Shown here piece after piece: positions 21,823 to 30,664 of a stretch of 64,000 bases of DNA. The first letter of the stretch is position 1. The number at the start of each line of letters is the position of its first letter. The position numbers and the translations under genes were made by a program. This stretch comes from Petrolisthes cinctipes. Taxonomy: Eukaryota > Arthropoda > Malacostraca > Decapoda > Porcellanidae. The notes beneath the pieces were generated by a model. The model ran no database searches. It was not told where the DNA came from and saw only the letters and a program-made list of their open reading frames with translations. The stretch lies in contig JAWQEG010001429.1 in NCBI GenBank assembly GCA_033782935.1, positions 964,001 to 1,028,000 on the forward strand. Direction: 5' to 3'.

Positions 21823-23183
21823 CGCTGTTTATGGGGTTTCTTGGAGCCTTGTTCGTCTGGCCGAACCTTTTTGTGCTGGGAGGGAAGACCCTCTTCCTCC
21901 TCTGCACTTCCCGGGGACCTCCCGCGGGCAGGTTTCGCGACGGTAGTCTCCATCGCCTGTTCCTCTCCATGAGGTACAGAGCCAGTCCTCGAACGGCTCG
22001 TCTCGCGACGAACCGGACGACTCCCGGATGTAGGCTTCATGGGAGTCACCTGAGCGAGAACATGAGATTTAGAAGCTGATACGGTATCATCAGCTTTGTG
22101 GTGCTTCTTTTGCTGGGTTGATTCAACAACTTCTAATTTCTTTGTCAAACTTTCTACTAGCAAAGTTAATTTACTTACAGTATCCTTCAAGTCTTTAATT
22201 TCATTATCTTTAGCTTGGATAGCCACGTTAACATTTGTTGTAGTTACAGGAGCAGTGGTGCCAGTCATAGCTGCAGCATAGGAAACTGTGGGAGTTTGGT
22301 TAACCCCCTCCACCTTCCTCTTTGCCTCACCATAACTGACATCATGAGCCCTCATGTATGCCATTGCTTCAGTCTCCACTTTAAGGCTCCTGCAGTCACC
22401 TGCACTTGCCTGGTGGGGGCCGCCACAATTAGCACACTTGAAGACTGTCTCTGAACACAACTCAGTCTCGTGTCTACCTGCACATTTACCACAAGTGAAT
22501 GAATCTTTATTGAAGCACCTCAATGCTGTGTGTCCGAATTTCTGGCAGCGGAAACAACGCATCGGTTTCTGAATGTATGGTCTAACGTGAACTATTTCAT
22601 ATCCAATCTTTACCGTTTCCGGAATCTGTGCTGAAGCAAAAGTCAGGAAACACAAGCCAAATTTCTCTCTCTTGTTCTCTCTCATCCTGGTCATACTTTG
22701 TACATCAACAACGCCTTGGTCCTTCATTCCTTCCAAAATTTCAGCCTCATCCAGAGCGGCCAAATCCCTATGGAAAATGACGCCCTTACAGGTATTCGGC
22801 CTTACTGGAATGGTGGCTTTCACCTTAAAGTTATGAATTTGCGTCAGTTTAAGGAGATCCTTAACCTGGGATGCCTTCAGTACTTTTACCAGGATACTAC
22901 CATCACGCAACTTGTTAGCAGCAGCAAGACTGCCACCCACTTGACCATCAAGGACCTTTTTGACGATAAAGGGGTTAAAGTTTTTGAGAGACTGACCCTC
23001 ATCTACACATCTAATATTTACATAACGAGCATTCATTGGAGGAATTTTAACATCAGGTTGTCTTTGTCTGTCTGCCGTAGGGGTTCCATTACTGTCAGCC
23101 ATTGTCCTAGTTTGGTCCTTGGTCGTTAACCTCCCTCCTTGAGGAGGAGGGAGGCTAGTCGGGGGGTCATCCATCCGGGGCAT
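21819..23183 (-). CDS. Unit 4 ORF1 (gag-like RNA-binding protein), intact
   Basis: 454 residues starting at the ATG at 23183, conserved in all copies and preceded immediately by a small hairpin. Layout: Pro-rich leader (1-50); a region with RRM-like spacing (about 54-205); zinc knuckles C210-C213-H218-C223, C231-C234-H238-C243 and C250-C253-H257-C264; a coiled coil (about 330-360); and a basic Ser/Arg tail ending HKQR. I-clade ORF1 proteins bind the element RNA and assemble the RNP that is taken to the nucleus. The TAA stop (21819-21821) shares bases with the first codon of the ORF2 frame, as ATAA. Confidence 0.93.
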   Translation of the reverse strand: MPRMDDPPTSLPPPQGGRLTTKDQTRTMADSNGTPTADRQRQPDVKIPPMNARYVNIRCVDEGQSLKNFNPFIVKKVLDGQVGGSLAAANKLRDGSILVKVLKASQVKDLLKLTQIHNFKVKATIPVRPNTCKGVIFHRDLAALDEAEILEGMKDQGVVDVQSMTRMRENKREKFGLCFLTFASAQIPETVKIGYEIVHVRPYIQKPMRCFRCQKFGHTALRCFNKDSFTCGKCAGRHETELCSETVFKCANCGGPHQASAGDCRSLKVETEAMAYMRAHDVSYGEAKRKVEGVNQTPTVSYAAAMTGTTAPVTTTNVNVAIQAKDNEIKDLKDTVSKLTLLVESLTKKLEVVESTQQKKHHKADDTVSASKSHVLAQVTPMKPTSGSRPVRRETSRSRTGSVPHGEEQAMETTVAKPARGRSPGSAEEEEGLPSQHKKVRPDEQGSKKPHKQR

Positions 23184-23865
23184 CGGACTACGTCCGACCC
23201 CTCTCCTCGCACACTCACCTACCTCCCTTAACTATTGTATCAACCCCCCAAAATGGACAATAATTTAGGGAATAAAAGTTACCTTTACTCGCCCCCCCCT
23301 AGTGGTAGCCTGGCGGCGTTCTCCAGTACCAGCTAGGGGATCGGAGTTTGTGCGGAAGGAACTTCCCCACCACCGAACCTGCCTAATGCGAGGGGTGGTG
23401 TAGTAGGAACCCACCTCCCATGCGAATACCGTTGCTCAGCCAAGAGACAACCGTAGGCCCAGGAGGTCGCACGGAAAATATAGAAGAAAAAGTAGTTCAA
23501 GAAAAAGAGGTGCCCAAATGACGCACCAGACTACTGGGCCCCCCTACCACAGGGTTTCCCCTGAGGCAGTGAGTGCTGCGGATCTGGTATGGGGAACAAC
23601 TAACTACTATCTACCATATACTACTGGTTGTCCTCCAGCAAAAAACAAAACACTGAAGGTGTACACAGCAGTGCAGCAAAACGCTGCAAATTTACTTTAC
23701 TTAATTACTTTACACAGGGCAGAGAAACAACAGAGTACTGCCGGTAAGAGGCCTCGGTACACCAAGGTAACTCCACGAACAATACTGTAGTCTGTTGTTG
23801 CTGTGCACAGAGAGGACGAGGTCTTGACTGAACAAAGTCTGGACGCATAATGGGAGTTCAGTCAG
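23184..23865 (-). promoter_or_regulatory. 5' leader of unit 4 (internal promoter region and leader hairpins)
   Basis: About 680 bp of leader, conserved in all units. CGGAC-TAC-GTCCG (23184-23196) forms a 5-bp hairpin touching the ORF1 ATG. GCAGC-AAAAC-GCTGC (23673-23687) forms a second one. A poly-C tract near 23291-23299 varies in length between units. A patch of about 30 bp near 23695-23720 differs strongly from unit to unit, although both sides are conserved. LINEs of this kind usually carry a promoter in the leader; no motif proves it here. Confidence 0.55.
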
Positions 23866-24140
23866 CCGACGACAGCTGCTTATATATACCCCGAACGACT
23901 GCTGATTGGCCGATCCTTAAGACCACACGTCTCTGATAGGTTCAGCGATGTAATCGACTCTACCATAGGTTGCGAGCACATAAGCTCGTCTGTGATAGGT
24001 TGATAAAGCCCTCGCTATCTGCGCCGCTTGGTTGGTTAGGGCAAGAAGGGCGTGTTGGTTCCGGTCAGTTTGAACTGGTTTGCGGGGGAACGTCCCACAG
24101 CTGATGCCGGTTGTTGAGTGTTGACTGTAGGTACGTGACA
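23866..24140. promoter_or_regulatory. Intergenic segment with minus-strand CCAAT/TATA pair and ATAGGTT direct repeats
   Basis: Read on the minus strand, CCAAT (23909-23905) is followed by TATATATAAG (23888-23879), about 20 bp before the first base of unit 4. A TATA box this close would start transcription near the unit edge. On the plus strand, ATAGGTT occurs at 23936, 23965 and 23995 (spacing 29 and 30 bp), and CGAGC-ACATAA-GCTCG forms a small hairpin. The segment also has to contain the promoter of the downstream plus-strand gene. No coding sequence is seen. Confidence 0.5.
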
Positions 24141-24290
24141 GTGTACAGAGGTTATTATTATTGTTATATTACAGACATCATGTGATACAGAGTGTATTAC
24201 TGTGTGTGTGTGTGTGTGTACAGAGGTTATTATTATTGTTATATTACAGACATCATGTGTGGACGGAGTGTAATACTGATGATAGTGGTG
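24141..24290 (+). repeat. 75-bp tandem duplication around the host gene start codon, with a start-stop uORF
   Basis: The segment beginning GTGTACAGAGG occurs at 24141 and again at 24216. Each copy leads into ATTACAGACATCATGTG. The first copy has ATG followed at once by TGA (24180-24185); the second has the real start (24255). The two ATGs are in the same frame. Both copies of TTATATTACAG also resemble splice acceptors, so the transcript start is uncertain. Confidence 0.75.
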
Positions 24291-24348
24291 ATGGTGTTGG
24301 TGATGGTGTTGGCTCTCACACCACCTGTTGATGCTGGTATACGTACTG
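24255..24348 (+). CDS. Host gene coding exon 1: signal peptide
   Basis: Starts at ATG 24255 and codes 31 residues plus one base before donor GTAAGT. The start MCGRSVILMIVVMVL is followed by more hydrophobic residues and VDAG, a plausible signal-peptidase site. It ends in phase 1. The next five bases upstream and the ATG are duplicated 75 bp earlier, where the ATG is followed by a stop. Confidence 0.85.
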
Positions 24349-24376
24349 GTAAGTTTGATTATTATTGTTTGTTACT

Positions 24377-24408
<32 letters not shown>

Positions 24409-24507
24409 AAGAGAGAGTAAGGATGATGTGTTTGTAAAGAAGAGAGAAGGAGGAATAAGTGTACTCACCTAGTTGTACTCACCTAGTTGTGCAATACAGG
24501 ATATGAG

Positions 24508-27411
24508 CTAGGCTCGGACTGTCCTGTCTCCATGTCTACTCTTATCTAATTTCCTTTTAAACGATTGTACAGTTTCTGCTTCCACTACCTCCCTATCAAG
24601 TCTATGCCATTCCTCCACACACCTGTATGGAAAACTATATTTTTTGACATCCTTTCGACAGCGTGTTCTTTTTAACTTTCTGTTATGGCCTCTATGCTCT
24701 CCTTCATCCCAAACTATCCAGTTATCCCTATCTAACTTCTCCATTCCTCTCATATGTCTATAAACCATTATCAAGTCCCCTCTCCTCCTTCTTTCTTCAA
24801 GTGTTGGCAGTTCCAGCCTTTGAAGTCTCTCTTCGTACGTTAAGTCTGCCATGCTTGGAACCATCTTTGTCGCAGCCTTCTGTATCCTCTCCAGTTTCTT
24901 TACATGTTTCTTTAGGTGTGGAGCCCATACTACCGAGACGTATTCCAATTGTGGACGGATCAAGGATTCGATCAATTTCTTAATCATCTCCTCATCCATA
25001 TACCGAAAAGCTGTTCTTATATTAGTTACCAGTCTGTATGTTGCACCTGTAATCTTGTTGATATGCTTCTCTGGTGAAAGCGTCTCGTGTATGGTAACCC
25101 CCAAATCTTTTTCCTCTGTGGCCTTTTGCAGCAATTCCTGTCCCATGCTATAAATTCCTGTTGGCCTTCTTTTACTTTTTCCCATCTCCAACACCTTACA
25201 TTTCGCAGTTCCAAATTCCATTTCCCATTCTCTGCTCCACTTATAAATCTTGTTTAAATCCTTCTGTAATTGTTCACAACTTGTTGTATTTTCTATCTTC
25301 TTCATAATTTTGACGCCGTCTGCAAAGATGTTCATATAGCTTTCAATACCTTCGACCATAACATTTAAATATAAAATAAACATAATGGGTCCCAAGACTG
25401 AGCCTTGCGGTACACCACTCACAACATCTCTCCACGTCGACTCCACACCCCTCAACACAGTGCTCATCTGTCTTCCTGTCAAGTAATCCTTCATCCATTC
25501 CAGAAGCCTCCCCTGCACACCACCATACTTCTCCAACTTCCAAATCAATCTTCTATGAGGAACTTTATCAAATGTCTTCTTCATGTCCAAGTATACACAA
25601 TCCACCCAGCCCTCCCTCTCCTGCACCTCATCTATTGCCCTTGAGTAATAGCTCAATAATTTGGTGACGCATGATCTTCCCCGTATGAAACCAAATTGGG
25701 CATCCGTTATGAGGTTGTTACTTTCAAGGTGCATCGTCCACTTGTCTTTAATTACACCTTCACACAATTTGCACAACACGCTTGTTAGAGATACAGGTCT
25801 ATAATTCAAAGGATCTTCACTGTTACCACCTTTGTATATGGGAACTATGTGCGCCCTCTTCCATTCAATGGGAACTTTCCCTTCCTTTAAACTACTATCT
25901 ATGATGTTGTGAACTGGAAGCAGTAACTGTTGCCTACATTCTTTAAGAACCATGCCTGCTATTCCATCCGGACCCATCGCTTTTCTACCATCCAGTTTAC
26001 TCATTCTATCCAGTATGTTCTCCATCTCCACCCCTATGTCCTCCATCATGACAACGTTTCTTCTTGCTTCTTGACTTACAAATTCACTCTCTTGTGTAAA
26101 TACTTCCTGGAATTTCTTGGTCATAACTTCGCAAATGTTATGGTCTTCTTCATATATTGTGCCATCCACTTTTAACCTCCCGATACCGACATTTTGCTTC
26201 ATTTTTCCATTTATAAATCTGTAAAACATCTTGGGTTCTCCTATACACTTTTCCACTATACCTTTTTCATAATTCCTCTCCTCTTCTCTTCTTATCTGAA
26301 CATAATTGTTCCTTGCCCATTTAAATGTTTCTCGATTCCTTTCCGTATTTCTCTTCCGCATTCTGTTCCAGGCTTCCTCTTTCTTCAACCTTGCAGTTTC
26401 ACATCTCCTATCAAACCACTCCTTTTTCCCCTTCTTCCACTCCTTGTACTTAGGTACGTACTTGGAGACGCCTTCCTTGTATATATTCCCAAATAACTTA
26501 TATTTGTCCTGCACATTTCTCGTATCCAGCAGTTCCTTCCAATCTGTTTTATCAAAGAATTCCCTCAGTTTTGTATAGGCAGCTTTCCCATAGTTTAGCT
26601 TATTAGTCCTGTGTGTCTCATCCCTTATGTCTATCGTTCCTTTTAATATAATTATCTCCATCAGCACGTGATCACTTTTACCAAGTGGACTTTTGTAAGA
26701 AATATCTCCTATTATATCTGCCTCACTAGAGAAAACCAGATCGAGCCTTGATGGTTCATCTGATCCCCTGTACCTTGTTTTCTCAGTTACCCACTGTGTC
26801 ATCATGTGATCCGTTGTTAAATCAAGCAATACAGATCCCCAGGAATCCGGATTACCCACAGTTTCCAAATTTTCCCAATCTACCTCTCTACAATTGAAAT
26901 CTCCCATCAATACCAGGTCCCTGTTCTCCCTCATTAGTCTCTCCAGCTCCTCTGTTGTGTCCTTCAATAATTCACTATAATCTCTCTCCCTCCATGCGTT
27001 AGATTTCGGAAGAACATACGCTACTGCAATGTTTCTTGTCCTCCCTATCCCTGTGGATAGCCTTATTTTCAATATTTCCGCCCTTCCCTTTCCTTCTTCG
27101 ATCTTATCCACTTTTATATCAGTCCTAAGCAGTATCATCACACCGCCTCCCCCTTTACCCACTCTGTCCCTTCTCAACACCTTATATCTTCCTTCACCCA
27201 TGGTAAGCACCTGTATATCCTTTCCCAGCTTATTTTCCACTATACACACCATATCTGGGTTTGTCCTCCTCACGTAATCCTCTAACTCCACTTTGCTAGA
27301 GATAAAACCATCTATGTTAGTATAGCATACTTTCATTGTGCCCGTACCCTTTTGTGCTTCTGAATCACTCATCCGCGTTTCCTTAACTTTTATTCTTTCT
27401 TTATATACCAT
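24508..27411 (-). pseudogene. LINE B ORF2: endonuclease-RT, fully open but RT active site mutated (FADG)
   Basis: 967 codons without a stop. The endonuclease occupies about residues 25-255 (YTNIDG, VENKLG, GDFNCREVDW, KSDHVLME), followed by the RT domain (YLDMKKTFDKV, SGVPQGSVLGP). The catalytic box reads NIFADGVKIM: the second aspartate of the F/Y-A-D-D motif is glycine (GGC at 25317-25315, residue 699). A single A-to-G change from GAC explains it. Loss of this metal-binding residue should abolish polymerisation. A nearby YLNVMVEG, where relatives usually have D after N, is a second unusual site. The ORF overlaps the ORF1 end by 22 nt, which suggests termination-reinitiation. Confidence 0.88.
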
Positions 27412-28481
27412 TTCTTTAGTTTGCCGTCCAGTACTCTCCAGTAGAACTTGTTTTTCTCTGTCTCTATTCTCTGTTCATTTTTTCCCTTGGCGTCCTCTAT
27501 CAATTCGTTCCTCCTTGCCCTTTCCTCTTCATTTAAATCTTCCCTGATCCACACTTTCTTGTATTTTTCAGTTTGCGCCAATTTCCATGTTCTACCCAAG
27601 ATGTTCATAGCTGCTGCCTGAGACTTCAGCTTGATTTTCATAGGTCTATCTCTTCCCTCTTCATATTTTCCCAGCCAATACACTTCCTCGATTTCTCCCT
27701 CGTAGTCCATATTTTCTTCCTCCACCTCTCCAATTATCTCTGTTGCCATCTTTAATTCCTCCTTTCCCCTCTCAATTTTTGACGTTATCACTTTCTCTTT
27801 TAATCCAAACAATATCACGCTTTTTTTCTTTTCCACCATGTCCCTAACCACATTCTCTTTTCTTTTTAATACTTGTATCACCTGTTTCTCTAAGTTGTTT
27901 CTACGTTCCTCCTCTTGTTGCTTTATGATCTCTTTAAAATCTACAATATTCTCTTCATGGTTCTTAACCCAGTCGTCCTGCTCATGTTTCAGTTTCATTA
28001 AACTCTCTGTTTGTTCTTTCCCTCTTTCTTCACTGATAGTCAATTTTCCTAGAAGTGCTTCGTTTTCCACCTTCATTTCATGGATTCGTTGTTTTAATAC
28101 ACTGTTTTCTCCCATAACTTCGTCGTTCGTACTCCTTAAACCATCAATCCCACGTCTTAACTCAGCTATTTGGCTGCTCATTTGCTCGACCCTCTGACTC
28201 ATCTGTTCTGAACCTTCAACTCCTCTTTCTTCCCCGCCTTTCAGATCCTTTAGAAATGTTTTTATTTCCTTTAAATCATTGTCCATTTCCTTCCATTTTT
28301 TTGTATGTCCATCTACTACCATTTCCATTTGTATCACCCTTTTCATATGAAGATCATATTCTCTAACCTTATCCTCACGCTGCGATCCTACCATTTCACT
28401 TTCCCTAGGATTGTTTACCGCCGTTCCTCTTTGTCTCGTACTGTATGCCTCTCTTGCCGCCATGTCTGGCTTCTTTCCCAC
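27390..28481 (-). CDS. LINE B ORF1: coiled-coil RNA-binding protein, intact
   Basis: 363 residues. A long, highly charged heptad-like coiled coil (about 60-210) precedes a C-terminal domain like that of L1-type ORF1 proteins (YWLGKYEEGRDRPMKIKLKS, then KVWIREDLNEEER). Such proteins trimerise through the coiled coil and bind element RNA. The stop lies inside the first codons of ORF2. No zinc knuckle is present. Confidence 0.8.
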   Translation of the reverse strand: MGKKPDMAAREAYSTRQRGTAVNNPRESEMVGSQREDKVREYDLHMKRVIQMEMVVDGHTKKWKEMDNDLKEIKTFLKDLKGGEERGVEGSEQMSQRVEQMSSQIAELRRGIDGLRSTNDEVMGENSVLKQRIHEMKVENEALLGKLTISEERGKEQTESLMKLKHEQDDWVKNHEENIVDFKEIIKQQEEERRNNLEKQVIQVLKRKENVVRDMVEKKKSVILFGLKEKVITSKIERGKEELKMATEIIGEVEEENMDYEGEIEEVYWLGKYEEGRDRPMKIKLKSQAAAMNILGRTWKLAQTEKYKKVWIREDLNEEERARRNELIEDAKGKNEQRIETEKNKFYWRVLDGKLKKWYIKKE

Positions 28482-28650
28482 CTTAATAATTATCAGCTAT
28501 AACCTAATTATGGAGACATGACTACCTTGCCCACTCACCCCCTTTACAATCCCTCGGTGAGTAGAGGATGCCGCCGGCCTGTAGCTGCTGTGTTAATATC
28601 CTTGTAACCTGGAGCCACCACTGACACACCTGCTCACCACCACTGTCACT

Positions 28651-29033
28651 GTGTGTGTGTGTGTAAAAAAGAGAAAGAAGGAATAAGAATGTGTGTGCAA
28701 GAAACAGAGAAGGAGGAATAAATGTGTGTGCTTGTGTGTGTGTGTGTGTAAATAAGAGAAAGAAGGAAGAAGTGTGTGTGTGTGTGTGTGTGCAAAAAAG
28801 AGAGAAGGAAGAATAAGTGTGTGTGTGTGTGTGTGTGTGTCAGACATACAGACAGTGATGTGATAAATAGTGTTGTAATAACCATATAGTGTAAAATAAA
28901 CAAACAATGAACTGTACAATTAGACAAATACCATTGAGACATTGTTGATTAAAATTACCCAAATATTAAAATTACCCAATATTAAAAATTACCCACAACT
29001 ATTTTCCCCTAAGTTACTGGGTTACTACATACA
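28651..29033. repeat. TG microsatellites within a GAAGGAATAA-type minisatellite (intron 1)
   Basis: TG runs alternate with purine-rich linkers such as AAAGAGAGAAGGAAGAATAA (28651-28850). The same type of sequence occurs on the other side of LINE B near 24375-24455. The remainder to 29033 is AT-rich intron with nothing recognisable. Confidence 0.75.
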
Positions 29034-29162
29034 GCGTTGGTGGTAAATCTGGAGCAACTGATTCCTCCATACTATTCCAAGCAACAGATAACCATTATTT
29101 CTGTTGATATGGTCGTGCTGTTTCCTGGCATACTTTGGAGGAATGTATGTGCTCTAATGTAT
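29034..29162. mobile_element. MITE-like palindromic repeat, copy M1 (intron 1)
   Basis: The left arm GGTAAATCTGGAGCAACTG and the right arm, ending TTTGGAGGAATGTATGTGC and continuing to CTCTAATGTA, are imperfect inverted repeats of about 45 bp each. Five copies in the window share this design: about 120 bp, arms pairing through ATTCCTCCAAA/TTTGGAGGAAT, and no coding capacity. A non-autonomous DNA transposon is the likeliest explanation. Confidence 0.7.
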
Positions 29163-30055
29163 AAGAGACAGGAAAGGACAGAGTATGAAGGAAGAGAAGG
29201 AAAAGAGAAGAAAAGATAGTGTATGGAGGAGGTGAAGTAAAGAGAATAAGAGGGAAACGAAGGTATAAAGGAGGAGAAGAATATGGAAGGGAGACAAGAG
29301 AAGAAATAGATAGAGGGGTAATGAGACGAAAAAGTACAAGGGTAGAGAATGGAGGAGAAAAAGAAGGAGGAACGGAGAGAAGAATGGAGAGAAGGAGTAA
29401 AGGAAGAAAGGAATGAGGGAATGAGAGAAGAATGGAGAGAAGGAGTAAAGAAAGAAAGCAAGGCAGGAGGAAATAAAGGAAGGAAGGAATGAGAGAAGAA
29501 TGGAGAGAAGGAGTAAAGGAAGGAAGGAAGGAAGGTGGAAAGAAGAGATGAATGGACAGAAGGAGATAGGGAAGGAAGGAAGGAGGGAGGGATGAATAGA
29601 AGAATAGAGAGAAGGAGAATAGGATGGAAGAAAGGAAGGAAGGAATGAGAGAAGAATGGAGAGAAGGAGATAGGGAATGAAGGAAGGAGGGAGAGAATGA
29701 AGGAGGGAAGGAGAAAAGAATGGAGAAAGGAGGGAGGGATGGAGAGAAGAATGGAGACGGAGAATAGGATGGAAGGAAGGAGGGAATGAGAGAAGAATGG
29801 AGAGGAGTAAAGGAAAGAAGGAGGGAATGAGAGAAGAATGGAAAGAAGGAATAAAGGAAGGAAGGAGGGAATGAGAGAAGAATGGAGAGGAGTAAATGAA
29901 GAAAGGAAGGAAGGAGGAAAGAAGAGAAGAATAGAGAGAAGGAGATAAGGCAGGAAGGAAGGAGGGAGGGAGGGAATGAAGGAGTGAAGGAGAGAAGAAT
30001 GGAGGAAATGAGAGAGAGAAGAATGGAGAGACGGAGCAGATATGTTGATATTAAT
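29163..30055 (+). repeat. Purine-rich minisatellite of GAAGGAAGGA / GAGAGAAGAATGG units (intron 1)
   Basis: About 900 bp, almost all A and G on the plus strand, built from irregular repeats of motifs such as GAATGAGAGAAGAATGGAG. Open frames through it on either strand are by-products of composition. It is followed by a pure (GA)n tract. Confidence 0.9.
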
Positions 30056-30073
30056 AATGATCCACTAATACCC

Positions 30074-30078
<5 letters not shown>

Positions 30079-30153
<75 letters not shown>
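30079..30153 (+). repeat. (GA)n microsatellite just before exon 2
   Basis: An uninterrupted GA tract of about 75 bp ending 36 bp before the exon 2 acceptor. It lies where the polypyrimidine tract region begins, so length changes could affect splicing; that is inference. Confidence 0.95.
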
Positions 30154-30155
<2 letters not shown>

Positions 30156-30189
30156 ACAGTCATCACTAACAACTTTCCTCTCTCACCAG

Positions 30190-30617
30190 AATGTCCCGCC
30201 AACAACCAGTCATCCATGGTGCCTCAACAACCATTAGAGATGAACAAAATCGGTGAAGGTGTCCTGGAGGCTCGCTTTCAGTTATTGTCTCCACCTGATA
30301 ATAATACCACGTGGGGGACAAGTCTACACATGATGAATCAAGACAATAAACAAACTCTGGCAACACTCGACATTGATCACATTACCGGACCTCATAACCA
30401 AGTCAACATCAAGTGTTCCTGTACTAGTGAATATGATCATTCCAGTGTCAAAACCATCACAGAACCAGACGTCATCACCAAGCTGGCACTTCAAGACTTT
30501 CTTAAGCTTCGTGTTGGATGTTATCAGATGTATTACAGCACCTGGATGGAGATGACCTACCCATTGTCATTTACCCACTACAAGTGGAAAAAACAACCTA
30601 ATGATCTCAAGAAGAAG
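30190..30617 (+). CDS. Host gene coding exon 2: module A, first half
   Basis: Acceptor TCTCACCAG precedes it and donor GTCAGT follows. It enters in phase 1, leaves in phase 0, and codes residues 32-174. It contains ECPANNQ at the start, an N-glycosylation site (NNTT), a Cys pair (KCSC) and a further Cys (VGCYQ). The hydrophobic pattern GVLEARFQLLSPP aligns with [13 protein letters not shown] of exon 4, supporting module duplication. Confidence 0.8.
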
Positions 30618-30664
30618 GTCAGTTGTTCTCTTTATTAGCGATGCATACAGATAAAATCATGACA

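Larger units (their letters stand above)
1..23865 (-). repeat. Head-to-tail tandem array of an I-like non-LTR retrotransposon
   Basis: Five copies of one element lie in the same orientation. The ORF1 start codons fall at 86, 5027, 11070, 17124 and 23183. The last three intervals are 6043, 6054 and 6059 bp; the first is short because unit 1 carries an internal deletion. Each boundary joins a 3' tail built of TAG-like triplets directly to the next unit's 5' end, which reads TGACTGAACTCC on the minus strand, with no host sequence between. Unit edges are placed at about 681, 5705, 11750, 17805 and 23865. The array continues beyond the left edge. Tail length differs between junctions, which argues against simple recent unequal crossing-over of identical units. 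Confidence 0.93.
17806..23865 (-). mobile_element. Unit 4: full-length, apparently intact array LINE
   Basis: The outermost (5'-most) unit, about 6060 bp, with both ORFs open. The 3' UTR (about 17822-17898) carries AATAAA near 17885 and an inverted repeat TTGGCTAT/ATAGCCAA (17832-17860). The tail is about four TAG triplets (17805-17820). The 5' end at about 23865 meets non-repeat DNA. Gag with zinc knuckles plus APE-type endonuclease, RT and RNase H is the architecture of the I superclade (I, Nimb and relatives). The exact clade needs a tree. Confidence 0.93.
24455..28650 (-). mobile_element. LINE B: L2-like non-LTR retrotransposon in intron 1 (antisense)
   Basis: Two overlapping open frames (ORF1 28481-27390, ORF2 27411-24508). 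The 5' UTR reaches about 28650, and the 3' end at about 24458-24492 consists of two copies of a 14-bp repeat (GTACTCACCTAGTT on the plus strand). That kind of short repeated 3' end is typical of L2-type elements in decapods (recalled, not checked). Intron 1 on both sides holds GGAATAA/TG minisatellite sequence, so the element probably inserted into it; no clear target duplication is seen. Confidence 0.88.

Noticed and set aside
23518..23790. 90-codon plus-strand frame in the leader of unit 4
   Set aside because: It is antisense to the LINE leader and not kept open in all units. No recognisable protein.
1..23865. Telomeric retrotransposon array of the SART/TRAS or HeT-A type
   Set aside because: No TTAGG stands at any junction, tails are TAG-like, and a normal gene follows within 400 bp. 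The AACCT tract in intron 2 is degenerate and unconnected to the array.
24192..24437. 81-codon frame reading through exon 1 and the donor site
   Set aside because: The start lies in the duplicated leader and TG repeat, and the end is intron. The spliced model from 24255 has consistent phases through eight exons.
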